In this document: one piece after another, positions 52,859 through 63,453 of the stretch
How positions within the stretch are numbered: position 1 is the stretch's first letter
How the letters are laid out: each line of letters begins with the position of its first letter
NCBI RefSeq assembly: GCF_000633515.1
Contig: NZ_AYMP01000016.1
Coordinates: 186,001-250,000 of the forward strand
Direction of reading: 5' to 3'
DNA length: 64,000 bases
Origin: Morganella morganii H1r
Lineage (GTDB): Bacteria; Pseudomonadota; Gammaproteobacteria; Enterobacterales; Enterobacteriaceae
Made by a program: the position numbers and the translations under genes
Notes under the pieces: model-generated
Told to the model about the DNA's origin: nothing
Databases searched by the model: none
Seen by the model: the letters and a program-made list of their open reading frames with translations, nothing else

Positions 52859-55800
52859 TTACCCGCTGATTTGTTCCATTGCCTGAATAATCCGTTTATC
52901 TGAAACCGGATACGGTGTCCCCAATTGCTGGGCAAACAGACTGATACGCAGTTCTTCTATCATCCAGCGCACCGCCTCCGCTTCCGATCTGCGTTTCTCC
53001 ACCGGTGACAATTTACCCTGCCACTGCTTCCACAGGTTCTGAACATGCTCGATTTTACTCATGTTCGCCCTGTCGCGGTTAACGTCAGACACCAGTTTTT
53101 CGATGCGCCGCTCTATCCCCTGTAAATAGCGCAGGATATCCGGCAGACGCTGCCAGCCGTGCGCCGTCACAAAGCCCGGGAAAACCAGCCCGCTCATTTG
53201 TGCTTTGATGTCAGAGAGGGCAAACGCCATCTGCATATCAATCCGCCCTTTCAGGCGTTTATTAATAGCAAATGTGGTGGTCAGGATTTGCTCCACCAGC
53301 TTCGCGATACCGACAACGGTTTCATTCAGCTCAGCCCGGACAAACTCCTGTAACTGCGCGAATTTATCCTCCTGCCAGACCACACCGCCGTATTGTGCGA
53401 TCAGCTTATCGACACCACAGGCGATACAGTCATCAATCAGATCAAGTACTTTGCCGTACGGATTAAAATACAGTCCCAGCTTGGCTTTGTTCGGTAATTT
53501 CTCATGCAGATATTTGATTGGCGAAGGAATATTCAGCAGCAGCAAACGCCGCGTTCCCGCCTGCATCGCCAGTTGCTGCTCAAATTCCGTTTCAAAAACC
53601 TTGATACCGACACTCTGTTTTTCATCCACCAGCGCCGGATACGCTTTCACCGCATAACCACCGCGCTTTTGCTCATAGCAGCCGGGAATGTCGCCGAAAC
53701 GCCAGATATGCGCACCGCTTTGTTCGATACCGTCATCGACCACATCAGACAATGTTTGCTGCACCTGCTCTTTCAGGCTCAGTTTCAGGGCTTCCAGATC
53801 GTAACCTTCCGCCAGTTTTTTCTGTTTATCCCCCGTGATACGGAAGGTGATTTTCAGATGTGACGGGATCTGATCCAACTGCCATGATTCGCGATCAACG
53901 GTAACACCGGTCATACGGCGCAGTTCCCGCTCCAGCGCATCCAGCAGCGCGCCCTGCGGCTCAGGCACCCGCTCCATAAATGCGCCCGCATAGTTTGGTG
54001 CAGGTACAAAATTACGGCGTACCGGTTTCGGCAGCGATTTGATCAGCGCAATAATCAGTTCTTCACGCAGTCCCGGGATCTGCCAGTCAAACCCTTCCGG
54101 ACTGACCTGATTCAGTACCGGCAGCGGAATATGTACGGTCACGCCGTCAGCTTCCGTTCCGGGCTCAAACTGATAACTCAGACGGAATTTCAGATCCCCC
54201 TGATACCAGTAGTTCGGATAATCCTGTGCCGTCACCTGATTAGCATCAGAGCGGATCAGCATGTTTTTCTCATAATTGAGAAAATCCGGTTTCTGTAACC
54301 GTTCCCGTTTCCACCAGTTATCAAAGTGCCGTGATGAGATAATATCCGGCGGCAGACGGGTATCGTAGAAACTGAACAGCGTTTCGTCATCCACCAGGAT
54401 ATCGCGGCGCCGGGATTTGTGTTCCAGCTCTTCCACTTCGTTACGCAGTTTCTGGTTTTCACGGAAGAACGCATGACGGGTCAGCCAGTCACCTTCCACC
54501 AGTGCATGACGGATAAAGAGTTCACGACACAGCGCCGGGTCGATATTGCCGTAATTCACCGGGCGTCCCGCCACAACCGGCAGCCCGTAGAGCGTGACTT
54601 TTTCCGTTGCCATCACCGCACCCTGTGATTTTTCCCAGTGCGGCTCGCTGTAGTGATATTTCACCAGGTGCGGTGCCAGCGGCTCTATCCATTCCGGTTC
54701 GATTTTAGCGGCAATACGCCCCCATAACCGGCTGGTTTCCACCAGTTCCGCCACCATGACCCATTTTGGCGGCTTCTTAAATAAGCCGGAGCCCGGGAAC
54801 ACGGAGAAACGCGCATTACGCGCCCCGGTGAACTCCTGTTTTTCCGTGTCTTTCTGCCCGACATGGGACAGCAGACCGCTCAGGAGCGACAGATGCACAT
54901 TTTTATAGTCCGCCGGTTCGCTGTTCACCGGGATTCCCTGCTCTTTCACCACCTGGCGCAGCTGGGTATACACATCCTGCCATTCGCGGATCCGCAGATA
55001 GTTAAGGAACTCCTGACGACACTGTTTGCGCAGCTGCGAGTTGGATAATACTTTCTGCTGTTCTTTCAGGTAGTTCCACAGATTCACAAAGGCAATAAAG
55101 TCAGATTCTTTATCCGCAAAGCGGCGGTGTTTTTCATCCGATGCCTGTTGTTTCTCCAGCGGACGCTCACGGGGATCCTGGATGGAGAGTGCGGCAGCGA
55201 TCACCATGGTTTCCCGCACCGCGCCGTGGTTACGGGCTTCCAGCACCATCCGCGCCAGACGCGGATCAATCGGCAGTTTGGCCAGCTGACGGCCGGTCTG
55301 TGTCAGATGATAATGCCCTTCAGCGGAGGTTTTACCGTCGATAGCACCCAGCTCTTCCAGCAGTTTGACGCCATCCTGAATATTGCGTTTATCCGGTGCT
55401 TCCACAAACGGGAAGGCGGCGATATCCCCCAGCCCGATAGCGGTCATCTGCAGAATAACAGAGGCCAGGTTGGTGCGCAGAATTTCCGGATCGGTAAATT
55501 CCGGCCGGGACAGAAAATCATCCTCAGAATAGAGGCGGATACAGATCCCGTCAGAAACACGACCACAACGCCCTTTCCGCTGGTTTGCCGAAGCCTGTGA
55601 AATCGGCTCTATCGGCAGGCGCTGAACTTTTGTCCGGTAACTGTAGCGGCTGACACGGGCAAAACCGGTATCAATCACATATTTGATGCCCGGAACAGTC
55701 AGCGAGGTTTCCGCCACGTTGGTAGCCAGCACGATGCGCCGCCCGGTGTGGGGCTGAAAAATCCGGTTCTGTTCGCTGTTGGAAAGACGGGCAAACAACG

Positions 55801-56830
55801 GCAGCACTTCGGTATGGCGCAAATCGGCTTTATTCAGCGCATCGGCGGTTTCACGGATCTCCCGTTCTCCGCTCATAAAGATAAGAATATCCCCGGCACT
55901 TTCCCGTCCCAGTTCATGCACCGCATCCAGAATGCCCTGAGTCAGATCGCGATCCGAATCATTCTCTTCACCCATCACCGGACGATAACGGACTTCCACC
56001 GGATAGGTACGCCCGGAGACTTCGATAATCGGTGCATTACCGAAATGACGGGAAAACCGCTCCGGATCAATGGTCGCGGAGGTGATGATCACTTTCAGAT
56101 CCGGACGTTTCGGCAGCAGCTGGCGCAGATAGCCAAGGATAAAATCGATATTCAGGCTGCGTTCATGCGCTTCATCGATGATAATGGTGTCATATTGCAG
56201 CAGCAGCTTGTCCTGCTGTAACTCTGCCAGCAGGATCCCGTCCGTCATCAGCTTAACCAGCGAATTATCACTGACCTGATCACTGAAACGGACTTTATAA
56301 CCGACAGCACCGCCAAGCGGGACTTTCAGCTCATCCGCAATACGGGAGGCCACGGTCCGCGCAGCCAGACGACGCGGCTGGGTATGGCCGATAAACCCGG
56401 TGATACCGCGTCCCAGCTCCAGACAGATTTTCGGGATCTGCGTGGTTTTCCCGGATCCGGTTTCCCCCGCGATGATCACCACCTGATTATCACGGATCGC
56501 GTTATAAATCGCTTCACGCTTCTGTGAGACCGGCAGATTATCCGGATAGGTAATTTCCGGCCGGTTGGCAATACGCAGCTCTGTGCGGGTAATACCGCGC
56601 AGCATCTCATCCTGTAATCCTGCCAGCACCTTCTGCTGCGATTCCGGGTTGCGGATCTTCGCCACCCCCGCCAGCCGTTTGCGGAACTGATGCTGCTCCC
56701 GCAGCGATAAATGGGGGATTAACTGTTTTAATTCATTAAGAAGGGAATTCACCTTGCTGTCCTTCTGGTCGGTAATTTTGTGCCGTCTGTACGGTTTGGC
56801 TTTTTGTGCGGCGGGTCTCCCCTCTGTCAT
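52859..56830 (-). CDS. hrpA: ATP-dependent RNA helicase HrpA
   Basis: A 1323-residue DEAH-box helicase. Walker A GETGSGKTT is near residue 121, DEAHERS near 215, SAT near 250, and motif VI QRKGRCGR near 415. The long C-terminal region, specific to HrpA (about 700-1323), is complete. E. coli HrpA is 1300 residues and helps rescue collided ribosomes by splitting them. The ATG at 56830 (MTEGRP) is chosen over an open frame to 56866. It is divergent from azoR as in E. coli. Confidence 0.95.
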   Translation of the reverse strand: MTEGRPAAQKAKPYRRHKITDQKDSKVNSLLNELKQLIPHLSLREQHQFRKRLAGVAKIRNPESQQKVLAGLQDEMLRGITRTELRIANRPEITYPDNLPVSQKREAIYNAIRDNQVVIIAGETGSGKTTQIPKICLELGRGITGFIGHTQPRRLAARTVASRIADELKVPLGGAVGYKVRFSDQVSDNSLVKLMTDGILLAELQQDKLLLQYDTIIIDEAHERSLNIDFILGYLRQLLPKRPDLKVIITSATIDPERFSRHFGNAPIIEVSGRTYPVEVRYRPVMGEENDSDRDLTQGILDAVHELGRESAGDILIFMSGEREIRETADALNKADLRHTEVLPLFARLSNSEQNRIFQPHTGRRIVLATNVAETSLTVPGIKYVIDTGFARVSRYSYRTKVQRLPIEPISQASANQRKGRCGRVSDGICIRLYSEDDFLSRPEFTDPEILRTNLASVILQMTAIGLGDIAAFPFVEAPDKRNIQDGVKLLEELGAIDGKTSAEGHYHLTQTGRQLAKLPIDPRLARMVLEARNHGAVRETMVIAAALSIQDPRERPLEKQQASDEKHRRFADKESDFIAFVNLWNYLKEQQKVLSNSQLRKQCRQEFLNYLRIREWQDVYTQLRQVVKEQGIPVNSEPADYKNVHLSLLSGLLSHVGQKDTEKQEFTGARNARFSVFPGSGLFKKPPKWVMVAELVETSRLWGRIAAKIEPEWIEPLAPHLVKYHYSEPHWEKSQGAVMATEKVTLYGLPVVAGRPVNYGNIDPALCRELFIRHALVEGDWLTRHAFFRENQKLRNEVEELEHKSRRRDILVDDETLFSFYDTRLPPDIISSRHFDNWWKRERLQKPDFLNYEKNMLIRSDANQVTAQDYPNYWYQGDLKFRLSYQFEPGTEADGVTVHIPLPVLNQVSPEGFDWQIPGLREELIIALIKSLPKPVRRNFVPAPNYAGAFMERVPEPQGALLDALERELRRMTGVTVDRESWQLDQIPSHLKITFRITGDKQKKLAEGYDLEALKLSLKEQVQQTLSDVVDDGIEQSGAHIWRFGDIPGCYEQKRGGYAVKAYPALVDEKQSVGIKVFETEFEQQLAMQAGTRRLLLLNIPSPIKYLHEKLPNKAKLGLYFNPYGKVLDLIDDCIACGVDKLIAQYGGVVWQEDKFAQLQEFVRAELNETVVGIAKLVEQILTTTFAINKRLKGRIDMQMAFALSDIKAQMSGLVFPGFVTAHGWQRLPDILRYLQGIERRIEKLVSDVNRDRANMSKIEHVQNLWKQWQGKLSPVEKRRSEAEAVRWMIEELRISLFAQQLGTPYPVSDKRIIQAMEQISG

Positions 56831-56983
56831 TGTTATCCCGTTTTCGGAGTAACACACACCGCACATCCTGATTAAACTTGCCGTATCCGGCCATGGTCAG
56901 ATTTTTTGATGTTATACGCCGAATTTATCTGCTGTTCTTTATGCAGCGGCTTTCATACACTGATTACGTAATAAATAAGCTGA

Positions 56984-57610
<627 letters not shown>

Positions 57611-57661
57611 CCGGATAACAACACAAAAACAAGCAGTATCATCATTAATCATCCTTGTTCC

Positions 57662-57688
57662 GCGCCGGGTCATCCGGCGCTTTTTTTT
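57662..57688 (+). terminator. Terminator after azoR
   Basis: GCGCCGG (57662-57668)/CCGGCGC (57674-57680), a 5-base loop, then eight T. Confidence 0.9.
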
Positions 57689-57697
57689 GCTGCTGCG

Positions 57698-58033
57698 CTA
57701 TTTCTTCAGCCATTTACCGTTGATACCGAGCACATATTCTCCCTGCGGTGCGCGGGTCACCAGTTTCTGTCCGGCGATTTTAGCCACTTCATCCGCTTTC
57801 ATCCGGTTGGTTTGTGCCAGTTCGCTGTACTTTTGTGTCCGTGCCGTATTAATCTCTTTCACCAGACCGCTGACATCCTGCCGTGACGATGCTTTATCCA
57901 CCGCTGCGATATAACCGCTGAAGGTTTCGCCCACCAGTCCCTGCTGTTTGGCTTCATCCAGGGTCAGGGCAAACGCGGAGGTACTGATCAGTAATGTCAG
58001 CGCGGCCAGCCCGCTGTTAATGAATTTACGCAT
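57698..58033 (-). CDS. ydbL: YdbL, DUF1318 periplasmic protein
   Basis: A 111-residue exported protein with a signal peptide ending near ALA (residue 22). The DUF1318 body begins LTLDEAKQQGLVGETFSGYIAAV and ends in a basic tail. It is the third gene of the ydbH-ynbE-ydbL operon, starting 8 bases after ynbE. In E. coli YdbL is proposed to assist the YdbH-YnbE envelope bridge. Confidence 0.93.
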   Translation of the reverse strand: MRKFINSGLAALTLLISTSAFALTLDEAKQQGLVGETFSGYIAAVDKASSRQDVSGLVKEINTARTQKYSELAQTNRMKADEVAKIAGQKLVTRAPQGEYVLGINGKWLKK

Positions 58034-58041
58034 TATTCACC

Positions 58042-58233
58042 TCAAAATATCGCTGAGTTATTTTTCAGCAAATCTTCGACCTGACGGTCAATTTTGACAT
58101 TAATTTCATGTTCAATTTTGACATTCATATTGATATCAATGGGTTTATCCGGTGTGGCCACTTCCACCCGCAAACACCCGTTAAGCGCGATAATCATCAG
58201 CGGTAATACCGCACCTGCTATCCATTTTTTCAT
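58042..58233 (-). CDS. ynbE: Outer-membrane lipoprotein YnbE
   Basis: A 63-residue lipoprotein with a lipobox LNGC (Cys at residue 20) after a short signal. The mature part is only about 44 residues, with VEVATPDKPIDINMNVKIEHEINVKI repeats that could pair as beta strands with YdbH. In E. coli it sits in the outer membrane and joins YdbH to form an intermembrane bridge. The start at 58233 is chosen since upstream codons would overlap ydbH and lack a signal. Confidence 0.92.
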   Translation of the reverse strand: MKKWIAGAVLPLMIIALNGCLRVEVATPDKPIDINMNVKIEHEINVKIDRQVEDLLKNNSAIF

Positions 58234-58250
58234 TCTGACTCCGTCGGAGG

Positions 58251-60860
58251 TTACTCCTGATTCTGTGAAATACTCTTTTCCAGCCAGGCTTCCAGATTGC
58301 TGCCGAAACGCAGACTTCGCCATAACTGAAACACATTTTCCTCATGCCGGTAATTCAGGTTTACCGTCCGCCGTGCATCCAGTACCGGATTATAGCCGGA
58401 AATCACCGATGACATCGTCAGGACACCCAGGTTGGTCAGATTGACATCCGTCCGCACCCGTTTCATCACCAGATAATCCAGCCAGTTAATCGCCGTACCC
58501 GCTGAAATATTATTTTCACTGACCGATTCAACAAACTGATTATCCAGATTGAGGGTCAGCGGTTCGTCGTTTTCCACCCAACCGTTATGCACAATCCACT
58601 GCGGATTATCAATATAAAACGGTAATTCCCCGCTGATACTGCCTTCAAGGGCAAACTGTGTCACTTTCAGCGTATTGATCAGCGGGCCGGTATTCAGTTT
58701 ATCCAGTTTTATCACCGCTGCGGTTTTCTGCGGAATAGTCAGCAACGGCATAGTCACCTGCCCGCCCAGCACATCCAGACTGACACCGGACAGTTTCAGC
58801 GGACAGGCATCATCGTACGGATAATAGCCCTGTAAATCGGCTTTAATATCCGTGACTTCAAACAGATTCTCAACCCGCGCAATCCGCAGCATCACCGGCG
58901 TTTTACTGCCGAGCTGCCAGCGGCTGTCCGAAAGACGCCACGGCAGGACAAAATCGACACCGTCCACTTCGCCGTCTTTCAGCCACATGCCCGCCTGTTT
59001 GACCACCCAGTGTCCGCCGGCCACAAATCCCTGACCCGGTGCAGCGGAATACGCTGCCTGAGCATAGAACACACCGTGACGCAGAGTGATCCCCAGATCG
59101 GCCGGGATCAGGGTCTGAAATGCCCGCATATCCTGCTCCGGCCAGCGTGCCTCACCACGCAGGCGAACACCGTCCCAGCGGCTCCAATAGTGTATCGGCC
59201 CGATATTTTTCCCTGCTGACAATGTGCCTTTAACAGAAAAATCACGCGGATCACGACCATCCAGCGCCATATCAAAGGTAGCTGACGGCAGATAACTGTT
59301 ATCCAGCCGGATTTTACGGGTGGTCAGCTGTACTTTGCCGGACAGTTTCTCCTGTCCGCCGGTCCGGATCCAGATCAGCGGAGATAACAGTGTCAGCGCC
59401 GGGGCATCCATCGACATCATGCCGTAGCGGATACCGTTAAATCCGGTATTCAGTTTCCGGATGCGGATTTCCTCATCCAGCCAGGAACCGGCACCGGAGA
59501 ATGTCCAGTCCGCATTCAGCGGCTTCATCCGGCCTTTACCCCAGATTTGCCAGTACCAGCGCCCGTTGTCCGGCAGGAATTCCCGCGCCAGGCCTTTCAT
59601 CTGAAAACGGTAGCGTCCCAGTTCCGGATTGTTCACCGTCACAATGGCATCCAGCGGCCCGGAAATTCCCTGCTGTGACAGCGACGTTCCCGCCAGCGGC
59701 AGACGCAGTTCTTCCACCAGAAAATCCGGGCTGAGCTGCCCGCGTGCCCGCACCAGCGCCCCGGAGCGTAACCGGATCACCGGGTCAGCAAATGTACCGG
59801 TCAGCACCGCCGGTACCCGTCCGGCTGCCCACATATCATTGTGATTAACCTGTCCGGCCAGCTCAAAAGGAATATCGAATCCGGTCAGCGGAAGGTGTGT
59901 TTCCGGTAACTGCAATACCACCGTGCCTTTACCGCGCACCCCCTGCGTGGTCACTGAGATCCGCGCCCCCAAAAGCATATCCGCCGGGGAGGCGAGCCAG
60001 TTTTTCAGTTCTGCGCTGATCGTTCCCTTCAGTGGCTGCTCCCACTCATCCCAGCGCCATTCCCCGTTTTTAATCAGAATGCTTTCCGCCGTGGCTTCCC
60101 AGGGAATATTCAGCAGCACAGTCTGCGGATTGGTTTCACTCAGAGCCAGCACGCCCTGCCGTTCCTGCCAGTCAAAGGTCACCCTCAGCGGCTGTGGCCG
60201 GTATGTGGTTGTAATTTCCGCCTGCAAGCCGCCTTTCTCAGGCAGCGCCGCCGTATTCAGCGGCAGAGTCAGTGCGCCGCTGAGGGCAAATTTTTCATCA
60301 CCGATAGTGGCGTCCAGTTGCGACAAAGTCAGGTTCAGTGCCGGATCAACCGCCAGTTCCGCCTGAATATTCTCTCCCTGATAACTCAGATGCTGTCCCC
60401 GGCCGGGTGCAGTTGTCAGGCTCAGTTTTCCCTGATACATCAGCCAGGGCGCGGGAATAACATTATCAGCAGTCAGCGTCACCGGCGGCAGCTGCGATAA
60501 CAGCACACCGATATCAACCGGTGTGCTGCCTGTTTCTTCAGAGCCGGAAGGTAATTTCTGAAAGCAATCCGCATTACCGGTCAGTGAACCGGCATCAATA
60601 ACCCAGTGACCGCCGTGCTGATAGTGAAGTGATAACTTTTCCCCGCCTGCCAGCTGGCAGGTATTACTGCGGAGAGATGCTTCTTCTATATAGAGACCAC
60701 CGGCACGGATTTTCGGCTGAGAAAGTGACAGTGTAACGCCATCCGGCAAAGAGGATTTCACCACGGCAGGCAGCCAGCGCGGAATTGTCAGCCAGGCCGC
60801 CGGGAGGATAATCATCAGCAGAACAAGCAGTACCACCAGCACTTTCAGTAATTTTTTCAT
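58251..60860 (-). CDS. ydbH: AsmA-like intermembrane bridge protein YdbH
   Basis: An 869-residue protein with an N-terminal membrane anchor (residues about 5-28) and a long beta-strand-rich periplasmic part typical of the AsmA-like bridge proteins (TamB, YhdP, YdbH), thought to form a hydrophobic groove that carries phospholipid towards the outer membrane. It is the first gene of the operon with ynbE and ydbL, 17 bases before ynbE. Length is close to the E. coli protein (879). It is divergent from ldhA. Confidence 0.93.
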   Translation of the reverse strand: MKKLLKVLVVLLVLLMIILPAAWLTIPRWLPAVVKSSLPDGVTLSLSQPKIRAGGLYIEEASLRSNTCQLAGGEKLSLHYQHGGHWVIDAGSLTGNADCFQKLPSGSEETGSTPVDIGVLLSQLPPVTLTADNVIPAPWLMYQGKLSLTTAPGRGQHLSYQGENIQAELAVDPALNLTLSQLDATIGDEKFALSGALTLPLNTAALPEKGGLQAEITTTYRPQPLRVTFDWQERQGVLALSETNPQTVLLNIPWEATAESILIKNGEWRWDEWEQPLKGTISAELKNWLASPADMLLGARISVTTQGVRGKGTVVLQLPETHLPLTGFDIPFELAGQVNHNDMWAAGRVPAVLTGTFADPVIRLRSGALVRARGQLSPDFLVEELRLPLAGTSLSQQGISGPLDAIVTVNNPELGRYRFQMKGLAREFLPDNGRWYWQIWGKGRMKPLNADWTFSGAGSWLDEEIRIRKLNTGFNGIRYGMMSMDAPALTLLSPLIWIRTGGQEKLSGKVQLTTRKIRLDNSYLPSATFDMALDGRDPRDFSVKGTLSAGKNIGPIHYWSRWDGVRLRGEARWPEQDMRAFQTLIPADLGITLRHGVFYAQAAYSAAPGQGFVAGGHWVVKQAGMWLKDGEVDGVDFVLPWRLSDSRWQLGSKTPVMLRIARVENLFEVTDIKADLQGYYPYDDACPLKLSGVSLDVLGGQVTMPLLTIPQKTAAVIKLDKLNTGPLINTLKVTQFALEGSISGELPFYIDNPQWIVHNGWVENDEPLTLNLDNQFVESVSENNISAGTAINWLDYLVMKRVRTDVNLTNLGVLTMSSVISGYNPVLDARRTVNLNYRHEENVFQLWRSLRFGSNLEAWLEKSISQNQE

Positions 60861-61015
60861 AGACCTCAGAGGTGCAGTTCCCCGGTTACAGATACATCAA
60901 CTAAGCGTTATACTGTAGTCAGCATATTTCAATCATTTCTGAACACAGGATAGACCTATTTTGTCAGGGCTATCCGGTTTAGTGTAGCGATTTATTTTTT
61001 AGCGGAGGAACCCCG

Positions 61016-62017
61016 ATGAAAATCGTCAGTTACAGTACCAAACATTACGACAGCAAACATATGGATTTGATTAATCAGGATCCGCGCTTTCAGTATGATA
61101 TCGAATATTTTGATTTCCCGCTGACACAACAGACCGCAAAAAACGCAGTGGGTGCCGATGCTGTCTGTATTTTTGTGAATGATGATGCGAACCGGGAAGT
61201 ATTACAGGAACTGGCGGATCTCAATATCAGAATCCTCGCACTGCGCTGTGCGGGTTTTAATAACGTAGATCTGGCCGCTGCAAAAGAACTGGGTATTCAG
61301 GTTGTCCGTGTTCCTGCCTATTCACCGGAAGCCGTGGCAGAGCATGCTGTCGGCATGATGCTGAGCCTGAACCGCCGTATTCACCGTGCTTACCAGCGCA
61401 CCCGTGATGCTAACTTTTCTCTCGAAGGTCTGACCGGTTTTAATATGCATAACCGCACTGCAGGCGTGGTCGGGACAGGCAAAATCGGGCTGGCCGTACT
61501 GCGGATATTAAAGGGATTCGGGATGCGGCTGCTGGTGTCTGACCCTTACCCTAACCAGACAGCGCTGGATCTGGGTGCAGAGTATGTCGATCTGAACACC
61601 TTGTTTGCACAGTCTGATGTGATTTCTCTCCACTGCCCGCTGACACCGGAAAACCATCATCTGCTGAATGACGCCGCATTCGCCAAAATGAAAGACGGCG
61701 TGATGATTATCAACACCAGCCGCGGGGCACTGATTGATTCCGTTGCCGCGATTAATGCCCTCAAACAACAAAAAATTGGCGCACTGGGCATGGATGTCTA
61801 TGAAAACGAACGGGATTTATTCTTTGAGGATAAATCAAATGATGTGATTCAGGATGATGTGTTCCGCCGCCTCTCCTCCTGTCATAACGTGCTGTTCACT
61901 GGTCATCAGGCGTTTCTGACAGAAGAAGCGCTGCTGAGTATCAGCGAAACCACGCTGGAAAACATCACAGCCCTCTACAACGGCGAAACATCCTGTAACA
62001 TTGTGTTACAGAACTAG
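61016..62017 (+). CDS. ldhA: Fermentative D-lactate dehydrogenase
   Basis: A 333-residue NAD-dependent 2-hydroxyacid dehydrogenase. VVGTGKIGLAVLRIL near residue 150 is the nucleotide loop; the catalytic His is in TGHQAFLTEEAL near 298 and the Arg in INTSRGALID near 235. It reduces pyruvate to D-lactate under fermentation. GCGGAGGAA precedes the ATG. It is divergent from ydbH, as in E. coli. Confidence 0.96.
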   Translation: MKIVSYSTKHYDSKHMDLINQDPRFQYDIEYFDFPLTQQTAKNAVGADAVCIFVNDDANREVLQELADLNIRILALRCAGFNNVDLAAAKELGIQVVRVPAYSPEAVAEHAVGMMLSLNRRIHRAYQRTRDANFSLEGLTGFNMHNRTAGVVGTGKIGLAVLRILKGFGMRLLVSDPYPNQTALDLGAEYVDLNTLFAQSDVISLHCPLTPENHHLLNDAAFAKMKDGVMIINTSRGALIDSVAAINALKQQKIGALGMDVYENERDLFFEDKSNDVIQDDVFRRLSSCHNVLFTGHQAFLTEEALLSISETTLENITALYNGETSCNIVLQN

Positions 62018-62044
62018 TGACTGCTACACATAACATTACAATTT

Positions 62045-62080
62045 AATCCCGGAGATTTTATCCTGCTCTCCGGGATTTTG
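62045..62080 (+). terminator. Terminator after ldhA
   Basis: AATCCCGGAGA (62045-62055)/TCTCCGGGATT (62067-62077) followed by TTTG. Confidence 0.85.
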
Positions 62081-62261
62081 ATTATAAAAAAACCAAAAAA
62101 CATAAACTTAGGCAATGTCATTAAGTTTATTCTCAATTTTGCTCATCTCAATTTTTGATGCTAACATTCGCCTCAGTTTTTTGATGAGATTTTCTCAATA
62201 ATCACGGCAGCTGATATTCCCTTCGATATTGGTCAGATTTAAGAGTAAATATATTCCGGAT

Positions 62262-62325
62262 AAAAAAAAGCCCCGAACGGGGCGGACAGGATACAGATAT
62301 TGAGTAACGTATTTTTTGTTTTAAT
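62262..62325 (-). ncRNA. Candidate leftward small RNA
   Basis: A perfect intrinsic terminator GCCCCG-TT-CGGGGC with eight T (stem 62270-62283, T-run 62262-62269) points left with no gene before it. About 60 bases upstream lies a TATAAT -10 element (62332-62337 on the minus strand), giving a transcript of about 60 to 65 nucleotides with an A-rich 5' part. The -35 is poor. Sequence not recognised as a known RNA. Confidence 0.4.
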
Positions 62326-62584
62326 GTCCGCATTATAAATCATACTTAATAAACAAATCCTAAATAAAGAGAACACAAACAACAGACTCTGTTTTGTTGC
62401 CGTATTCTCTTTGTTATAGCTCTGTTTAATTATATTGATGTAACATTGCACCTATAAAGTAAGGCGCAGCAACCATATATTATCATTAACCGTAAACTAT
62501 CATTTGTGATGTTATTAACTGATGCTTTCCCATAATATTAAAACGGGATACTTCCGGTTAATATCGAATACAGAGAGTAAAAAT

Positions 62585-62905
62585 ATGTCTATGTTAAACC
62601 GTTTAGTTTTAATTGCAGGTATTGCATTATCTTTTGTCGCACACAGCGAGTCATTACAGGGCCAGCAAGGCGGTGTCATTAATTTCTACGGGTTACTGAC
62701 AGAAGCACCCTGCACCTATCGGGTATCAGATAATAGTGTGAATGCCGAATGCTACCGTACAGGCGAAACGGCCAAATTTAATGGCAGTATTCAGGCAGGT
62801 AATAAACTTAACGGCACATTAATACCGGATAATATTGGCGAAGTAAATATCACGCCGGTTTCATCTGATTCAGAAAAACATATTGTTACCGTAAGCTACC
62901 GCTGA
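62585..62905 (+). CDS. Short type 1 pilin-like secreted protein
   Basis: A 106-residue protein with a signal peptide (MSMLNRLVLIAGIALSFVAHSES). The mature start QGQQGGVINFYGLLTEAPC looks like the N-terminus of type 1 pilins (G-G-x-I/V-N-F-x-G-x-I..A-x-C), with a second cysteine about 17 residues on. The rest is only about half a pilin domain and lacks the typical C-terminal strands. The start at 62585 has GAGAG upstream; no chaperone or usher is close. It may be an orphan derivative of a pilin. Confidence 0.6.
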   Translation: MSMLNRLVLIAGIALSFVAHSESLQGQQGGVINFYGLLTEAPCTYRVSDNSVNAECYRTGETAKFNGSIQAGNKLNGTLIPDNIGEVNITPVSSDSEKHIVTVSYR

Positions 62906-63011
62906 TTTGGCAAAGATATACTACACAGCAAGTATAAAAATAAAATGACGGGAATATTAAAAACAACACATATCCCGTACAATCAAAAACAATAAATAAC
63001 ATACCTCATTT

Positions 63012-63045
63012 AAATCAAACATCTCCGGATGTTTGATTTTTTTAT
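63012..63045 (+). terminator. Terminator after the pilin-like gene
   Basis: AAATCAAACATC (63012-63023)/GATGTTTGATTT (63028-63039), TCCG loop, then a T-run. Confidence 0.9.
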
Positions 63046-63182
63046 TTGTGATAAAGAAAAATCCCCCTCTGTCCGCCATTGTTACTATCAGATTCAGCCG
63101 GTAGTTCTCTTTTCTGTCATATGATACCGTTACCTTTAAATTAAGTAATTTTAATGATACCGGTAAAAAGGAGACAGCATTA

Positions 63183-63452
63183 ATGGATGACAACCTGACA
63201 ATTCTGTTACAACGCCTGCAAAATACTGCGCCTGAATCACAGGTCACGTTCACCCGTGATGAACTGAATATACTTATCCGGGCACTCTCTGCATACACGG
63301 CAATCCCGGCGGCCTCACTGATTGTCACCACCCGGGACTCCGGCGCCGTCAGCCGTGTCATTAACTACGGCTGGAGTGAAGAAGAAAAACAACAGACGGA
63401 ACAGCAAGGCGGACAATATATCCCGCTGTTCCGTCATGATCTCAGCGGCTGA
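63183..63452 (+). CDS. Small protein of unknown function
   Basis: An 89-residue protein with no signal peptide or membrane segment. Helical N-terminal half (NLTILLQRLQN, FTRDELNILIRALSAY) and a Gln/Glu-rich C-terminal half. A strong AAGGAGA ribosome site precedes the ATG, which supports coding. It ends one base before the leftward ytfE stop. No domain recognised. Confidence 0.7.
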   Translation: MDDNLTILLQRLQNTAPESQVTFTRDELNILIRALSAYTAIPAASLIVTTRDSGAVSRVINYGWSEEEKQQTEQQGGQYIPLFRHDLSG

Positions 63453-63453
63453 A

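Larger units (their letters stand above)
62018..62584. other. Gene-poor region downstream of ldhA
   Basis: No credible protein gene in 567 bases. It contains the ldhA terminator at 62045, a strong leftward terminator at 62262 with no gene before it, and AT-rich DNA ahead of the pilin-like gene. A 70-codon leftward frame here (62239-62451) runs through the terminator and is not supported. Confidence 0.6.

Noticed and set aside
62239-62451. A 70-codon leftward frame
   Set aside because: It reads through a perfect intrinsic terminator at 62262-62283, so it is unlikely to be translated.
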